From Rhodoferax sp. (GTDB taxonomy: Bacteria; Pseudomonadota; Gammaproteobacteria; Burkholderiales; Burkholderiaceae_C), in NCBI GenBank assembly GCA_016463455.1, contig JAEMRG010000100.1, forward strand, positions 1 through 7,375: a DNA stretch of 7,375 nucleotides. The letters are read 5' to 3'. Within the stretch, counting starts at the first letter, position 1; every line of letters starts with the position of its first letter. The notes under the pieces are model-generated. The model ran no database searches. It had not been told where the DNA came from and worked only from the letters and a program-made list of their open reading frames with translations. The translations under genes were made by a program, and so were the position numbers. This document shows, piece by piece, positions 5,432 through 7,375 of the stretch.

Positions 5432-5617
5432 AAAAAGTTAAAAATTTGTTGATGGCGGGCAAGCCAAAAGGGCTTTTCCCTCTGAAGCACCGGATTCGCA
5501 GGGCCTTGCGCCCAAGCGCGGAAAGCGCAGGCAGCGATGGCAAAATGCGCGGCATTCGAAAGAATTTACACAGTTGTGTCCTAGGTGCGGACGCTTTAAC
5601 CTCTTCCCCCTCCTTGT
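5432..5617 (+). other. Leader region before the thioesterase gene
   Basis: These 186 bases separate the phasin control region from the thioesterase start. I see no convincing sigma70 promoter and no gene. Two structures are present: a small hairpin AAGCC-AAAAG-GGCTT (5461-5475) followed by TT, and a near-perfect palindrome ACACA-GT-TGTGT (5568-5579) which could be a protein-binding site. The bases just before the ATG are pyrimidine-rich with no Shine-Dalgarno sequence. Confidence 0.35.
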
Positions 5618-6061
5618 ATGTCCAAACCTGAACCCGCGCCGCGCAGCGCCTACGGCGTCTGGCGCAGCATCACCACCCGCTGGGCGGACAACGATGCCTA
5701 TGGGCATGTGAACAATGTCGTTTATTACGGCTGGTTTGATACCGCGGTAAACGCTTATCTGATTGAGCAGGGGGCTTTGGACCTGCAGGGCGGCGCGGTC
5801 ATAGGTCTGGTGGTGGAAACCCAGTGCAATTATTTCTCTCCCTTGTCTTTCCCGCAGGTGGTGGAACTGGGCTTGCGGGTCGCCCACCAGGGTCGCAGCA
5901 GCGTGCGCTATGAACTGGGCGTTTTTGCCGTGGGTCAGCCACGGGCAGCGGCGCAAGGCCATTTCGTGCATGTCTATGTTGATGCCGCCAGCCGCCAGCC
6001 TGCACCGCTACCGTCCGCCTTGGCGGGGGCCTTGGAGCATCTTCGATCGCTGTCGTCCTAG
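5618..6061 (+). CDS. Acyl-CoA thioesterase, 4HBT hotdog fold (YbgC/FadM-like)
   Basis: The product is a small cytoplasmic thioesterase that should hydrolyse acyl-CoA or a related thioester; the acyl group cannot be predicted. The 147 residues make a single hotdog domain. The active-site segment 'RWADNDAYGHVNNVVYYGWFD' (21-41) carries the catalytic Asp (D24 or D26; the family pattern is DxDxxGHVNN) and the helix cap GHVNN. Later come 'VVETQCNYFSPLSFP' (66-80) and 'VRYELGVFAVG' (96-106), the usual second and third strands. Its length is normal for the family. The ATG at 5618 has no Shine-Dalgarno sequence, only a pyrimidine tract, so translation may be weak. It is divergent from the phasin gene across a 338-base control region. 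A link to PHA or fatty-acid metabolism is possible but unproven. Confidence 0.9.
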   Translation: MSKPEPAPRSAYGVWRSITTRWADNDAYGHVNNVVYYGWFDTAVNAYLIEQGALDLQGGAVIGLVVETQCNYFSPLSFPQVVELGLRVAHQGRSSVRYELGVFAVGQPRAAAQGHFVHVYVDAASRQPAPLPSALAGALEHLRSLSS

Positions 6062-6080
6062 CGGTCGATAAAGCTTTTTT
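6041..6080 (+). terminator. Probable intrinsic terminator of the thioesterase gene
   Basis: TCGATCGC (6043-6050) pairs with GCGGTCGA (6061-6068) over 8 bp with one G-T wobble and a 10-base loop. CTT (6041-6043) may instead pair with AAG (6071-6073) across a small bulge. Six T follow at 6075-6080. The stem overlaps the thioesterase stop at 6059-6061. It implies that the nitroreductase gene has its own promoter or depends on read-through. Confidence 0.45.
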
Positions 6081-6128
6081 ACCCGCCACCTTTGATTTGG
6101 CATCCTTTATTTTGAGTGGAGCTTTTGC

Positions 6129-6836
6129 ATGCAATATTTGAGTCAGACCGAGGCCGTTGACACGGCCATCCGCAGTCGCATGTCGGTTCGGGCGTTTACC
6201 CCGCAGGCAGTGGCGCGCGCCGACATCGAGGCGATTTTGGAGGTGGCCAGCCGCGCGCCTTCGGGCACCAATTGCCAGCCTTGGCGCGTCTATGTGCTGC
6301 AAGGTGCCAGCCGCGATAGCCTGGTGGACCAAGTTTGCGCCGCCCACGACGCCCTACGTGCCGACCCCGCGCTGGCCGAAAGCTACCGCGAGGAATACGA
6401 CTACTACCCTGAAAAATGGGTTAGCCCTTATATCGACCGCCGCCGCGAAAACGGCTGGGGCTTGTATGGCTTATTGGGTATTGGCAAAGGCGATAAAGAC
6501 AAGATGCACGCCCAGCACCAGCGCAACTACCGGTTTTTTGATGCGCCCGTGGGCTTGATGTTCACGATTGATCGCGTGATGGGGCGCGGCTCGCTGGTGG
6601 ACTACGGTGCATTTATGCAAAGCATCATGGTGGCTGCGCGCGGGCGTGGCCTGCACACCTGTCCGCAAGCGGCTTGGAATGGCTTTGCCAAAATCATCAT
6701 GCCGCACATCGGGGCTGGCGAAGGAGAAATGCTGGTTTGTGGCATGGCCCTGGGCTATGCCGATGCGGATGCGCCCGTGAATGGCTTTGTCACGCCCCGC
6801 GTGCCGATGGCAGAATTTACGCATTGGCTGGATTGA
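6129..6836 (+). CDS. FMN-dependent nitroreductase family protein
   Basis: This is a member of the NAD(P)H-dependent flavin nitroreductases, cytoplasmic dimers that reduce nitroaromatics or quinones. The natural substrate is unknown. The 235-residue protein has the N-terminal FMN-binding pattern 'RSRMSVRAF' (15-23) and 'APSGTNCQPWRVY' (43-55), a middle section with 'YYPEKW', 'PYIDRRR' and 'GLYGLLGI', then 'FFDAPVGL'. Near the end is a Gly-rich 'GAGEGEMLVCGMALGYAD', which closes the flavin site. The middle section is typical of the proteobacterial subfamily that includes nitrobenzoate reductase PnbA. I recall this similarity but cannot confirm it. The ATG at 6129 has a clear GGAG (6118-6121) seven bases upstream. 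It lies 67 bases after the thioesterase gene, with a likely terminator between them. Confidence 0.93.
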   Translation: MQYLSQTEAVDTAIRSRMSVRAFTPQAVARADIEAILEVASRAPSGTNCQPWRVYVLQGASRDSLVDQVCAAHDALRADPALAESYREEYDYYPEKWVSPYIDRRRENGWGLYGLLGIGKGDKDKMHAQHQRNYRFFDAPVGLMFTIDRVMGRGSLVDYGAFMQSIMVAARGRGLHTCPQAAWNGFAKIIMPHIGAGEGEMLVCGMALGYADADAPVNGFVTPRVPMAEFTHWLD

Positions 6837-6848
6837 TAATTTATTGGC

Positions 6849-6866
6849 GGGCGGCTTGCGCTGCCC
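6849..6866. other. GC-rich hairpin downstream of the nitroreductase gene
   Basis: GGGCGGC-TTGC-GCTGCCC forms a 7-bp stem with one G-T wobble, 12 bases past the nitroreductase stop. No T-run follows, so intrinsic termination is doubtful. A second smaller hairpin, AAGCG/CGCTT at 6879-6894, lies in the same 93-base gap. Together they may attenuate read-through or shape the leader of the next gene. Confidence 0.3.
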
Positions 6867-6929
6867 CATGCTTCAGCCAAGCGCGTTTTCGCTTCCCACT
6901 TCGTAACCACTCCTTTCTGAACTATCACT

Positions 6930-7375
6930 ATGTCCACTTCCAAGCCCCGCATTTTGGTAACCCGCGCTATTTTCAAAAGCGTGATTGACCGCCTGTCTGC
7001 CCATTTCGAAGTCGAGTCCAACCCGGACGATGTGCTGTGGGACCGAGCCGAGTTGCTGCGCCGCATGCAGGACAAGGTGGGTGTTTTTTCCACCGGCACC
7101 GAGCGCATGGACACTGAGCTGCTAGCCCAATGCCCTGCGCTCAAAATTTGCGCCAATATGACGGTCGGTTACAACAACTTTGACTTGCCCGCCATGACAG
7201 CTGCCGGCGTGCTGGGCACCAATGCACCCGATGTGCTGACGGAAACCACGGCGGATTTTGGCTTCGCGCTTTTGCTGGCGACCGCCAGGCGCGTGACCGA
7301 AAGCGAGCATTTTTTGCGCGCCGGATTGTGGACGCGCTGGAGCTACGACATGTTCTCCGGCGCCGAAGTGCACGG
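6930..7375 (+). CDS. D-isomer-specific 2-hydroxyacid dehydrogenase (glyoxylate/hydroxypyruvate reductase type), 3' truncated
   Basis: Only the first 148 residues are present; the gene runs off the window. Members reduce glyoxylate, hydroxypyruvate or related 2-oxoacids with NAD(P)H in the cytoplasm. The visible part is the N-terminal catalytic domain: 'PRILVTRAIF' (6-15), 'GVFSTGTERMD' (51-61), then 'LKICANMTVGYNNFDL' (71-86), matching the 'VGYNNID' signature. It ends with 'NAPDVLTETTADFGFALLLATARRV' at 98-122, the linker leading into the nucleotide domain. The GxGxxG Rossmann motif and the Arg/Glu/His active-site residues lie beyond the window. The residues up to 148 ('MFSGAEVH') match the stretch normally just before the Rossmann fold. 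The best guess is a GhrB/GyaR-type glyoxylate reductase. No Shine-Dalgarno sequence precedes the ATG at 6930. Confidence 0.92.
   Translation, partial: MSTSKPRILVTRAIFKSVIDRLSAHFEVESNPDDVLWDRAELLRRMQDKVGVFSTGTERMDTELLAQCPALKICANMTVGYNNFDLPAMTAAGVLGTNAPDVLTETTADFGFALLLATARRVTESEHFLRAGLWTRWSYDMFSGAEVH

Noticed and set aside
5461..5477. AAGCC-AAAAG-GGCTT hairpin followed by TT, as a terminator.
   Set aside because: A 5-bp stem with only two following T is too weak, and no plus-strand gene ends upstream of it.
6910..6918. CTCCTTTCT before the dehydrogenase ATG, identical to the 3' end of betaproteobacterial 16S rRNA; a similar CCCCTCCTT lies before the thioesterase ATG (about 5606-5615).
   Set aside because: These are anti-Shine-Dalgarno-like tracts on the sense strand and cannot pair with 16S rRNA. 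On the minus strand they would read as a Shine-Dalgarno sequence, but no start codon with a sensible frame follows. Probably chance in pyrimidine-rich leaders.
1..7375. Any mobile element, CRISPR array, toxin-antitoxin pair, phage gene or undescribed defence system.
   Set aside because: Every sizeable stretch is accounted for by housekeeping or metabolic genes in a familiar arrangement. No direct repeats, transposase motifs or atypical composition blocks were seen.

Overview
The window looks like a chromosomal segment of a betaproteobacterium, most likely Burkholderiales/Comamonadaceae (Rhodoferax/Limnohabitans-like). This rests on the gene order recO-pdxJ-acpS-nagZ, on a PHA phasin, and on the style of the proteins. 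The assignment is from recognition only; no search was run. Coding density is high, codon use looks even, and there are no transposases, integrases, CRISPR arrays, tRNAs or rRNAs. I see no sign of a mobile or defence island, and most of the window is ordinary housekeeping DNA.

Region 1 (1-3137, + strand) is a tight operon. It starts with the last codons of an upstream gene, probably era (1-11), then recO (12-761), pdxJ (801-1559), acpS (1556-2026, overlapping pdxJ by ATGA) and nagZ (2037-3137). The products serve recombinational repair, vitamin B6 synthesis, activation of acyl carrier protein, and peptidoglycan recycling.

Region 2 (3138-4553) holds a small uncharacterised gene on the minus strand (3166-3393). 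It converges on nagZ and diverges from a patatin-like phospholipase predicted to be an outer-membrane lipoprotein (3455-4486).

Region 3 (4554-5617) is a PHA-granule module. The phasin gene (5279-4728, minus) has a strong Shine-Dalgarno sequence, a near-consensus sigma70 promoter, a strong terminator 142 bases past its stop, and two near-identical 15-bp dyads flanking the promoter. The dyads look like operators for the PHA-sensing repressor PhaR. This control region is the most informative regulatory structure in the window.

Region 4 (5618-7375, + strand) carries a hotdog-fold acyl-CoA thioesterase (5618-6061), an FMN nitroreductase (6129-6836) and the first 148 codons of a D-2-hydroxyacid dehydrogenase (6930 to the window edge). 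A likely terminator at the end of the thioesterase gene suggests these are not one simple operon.
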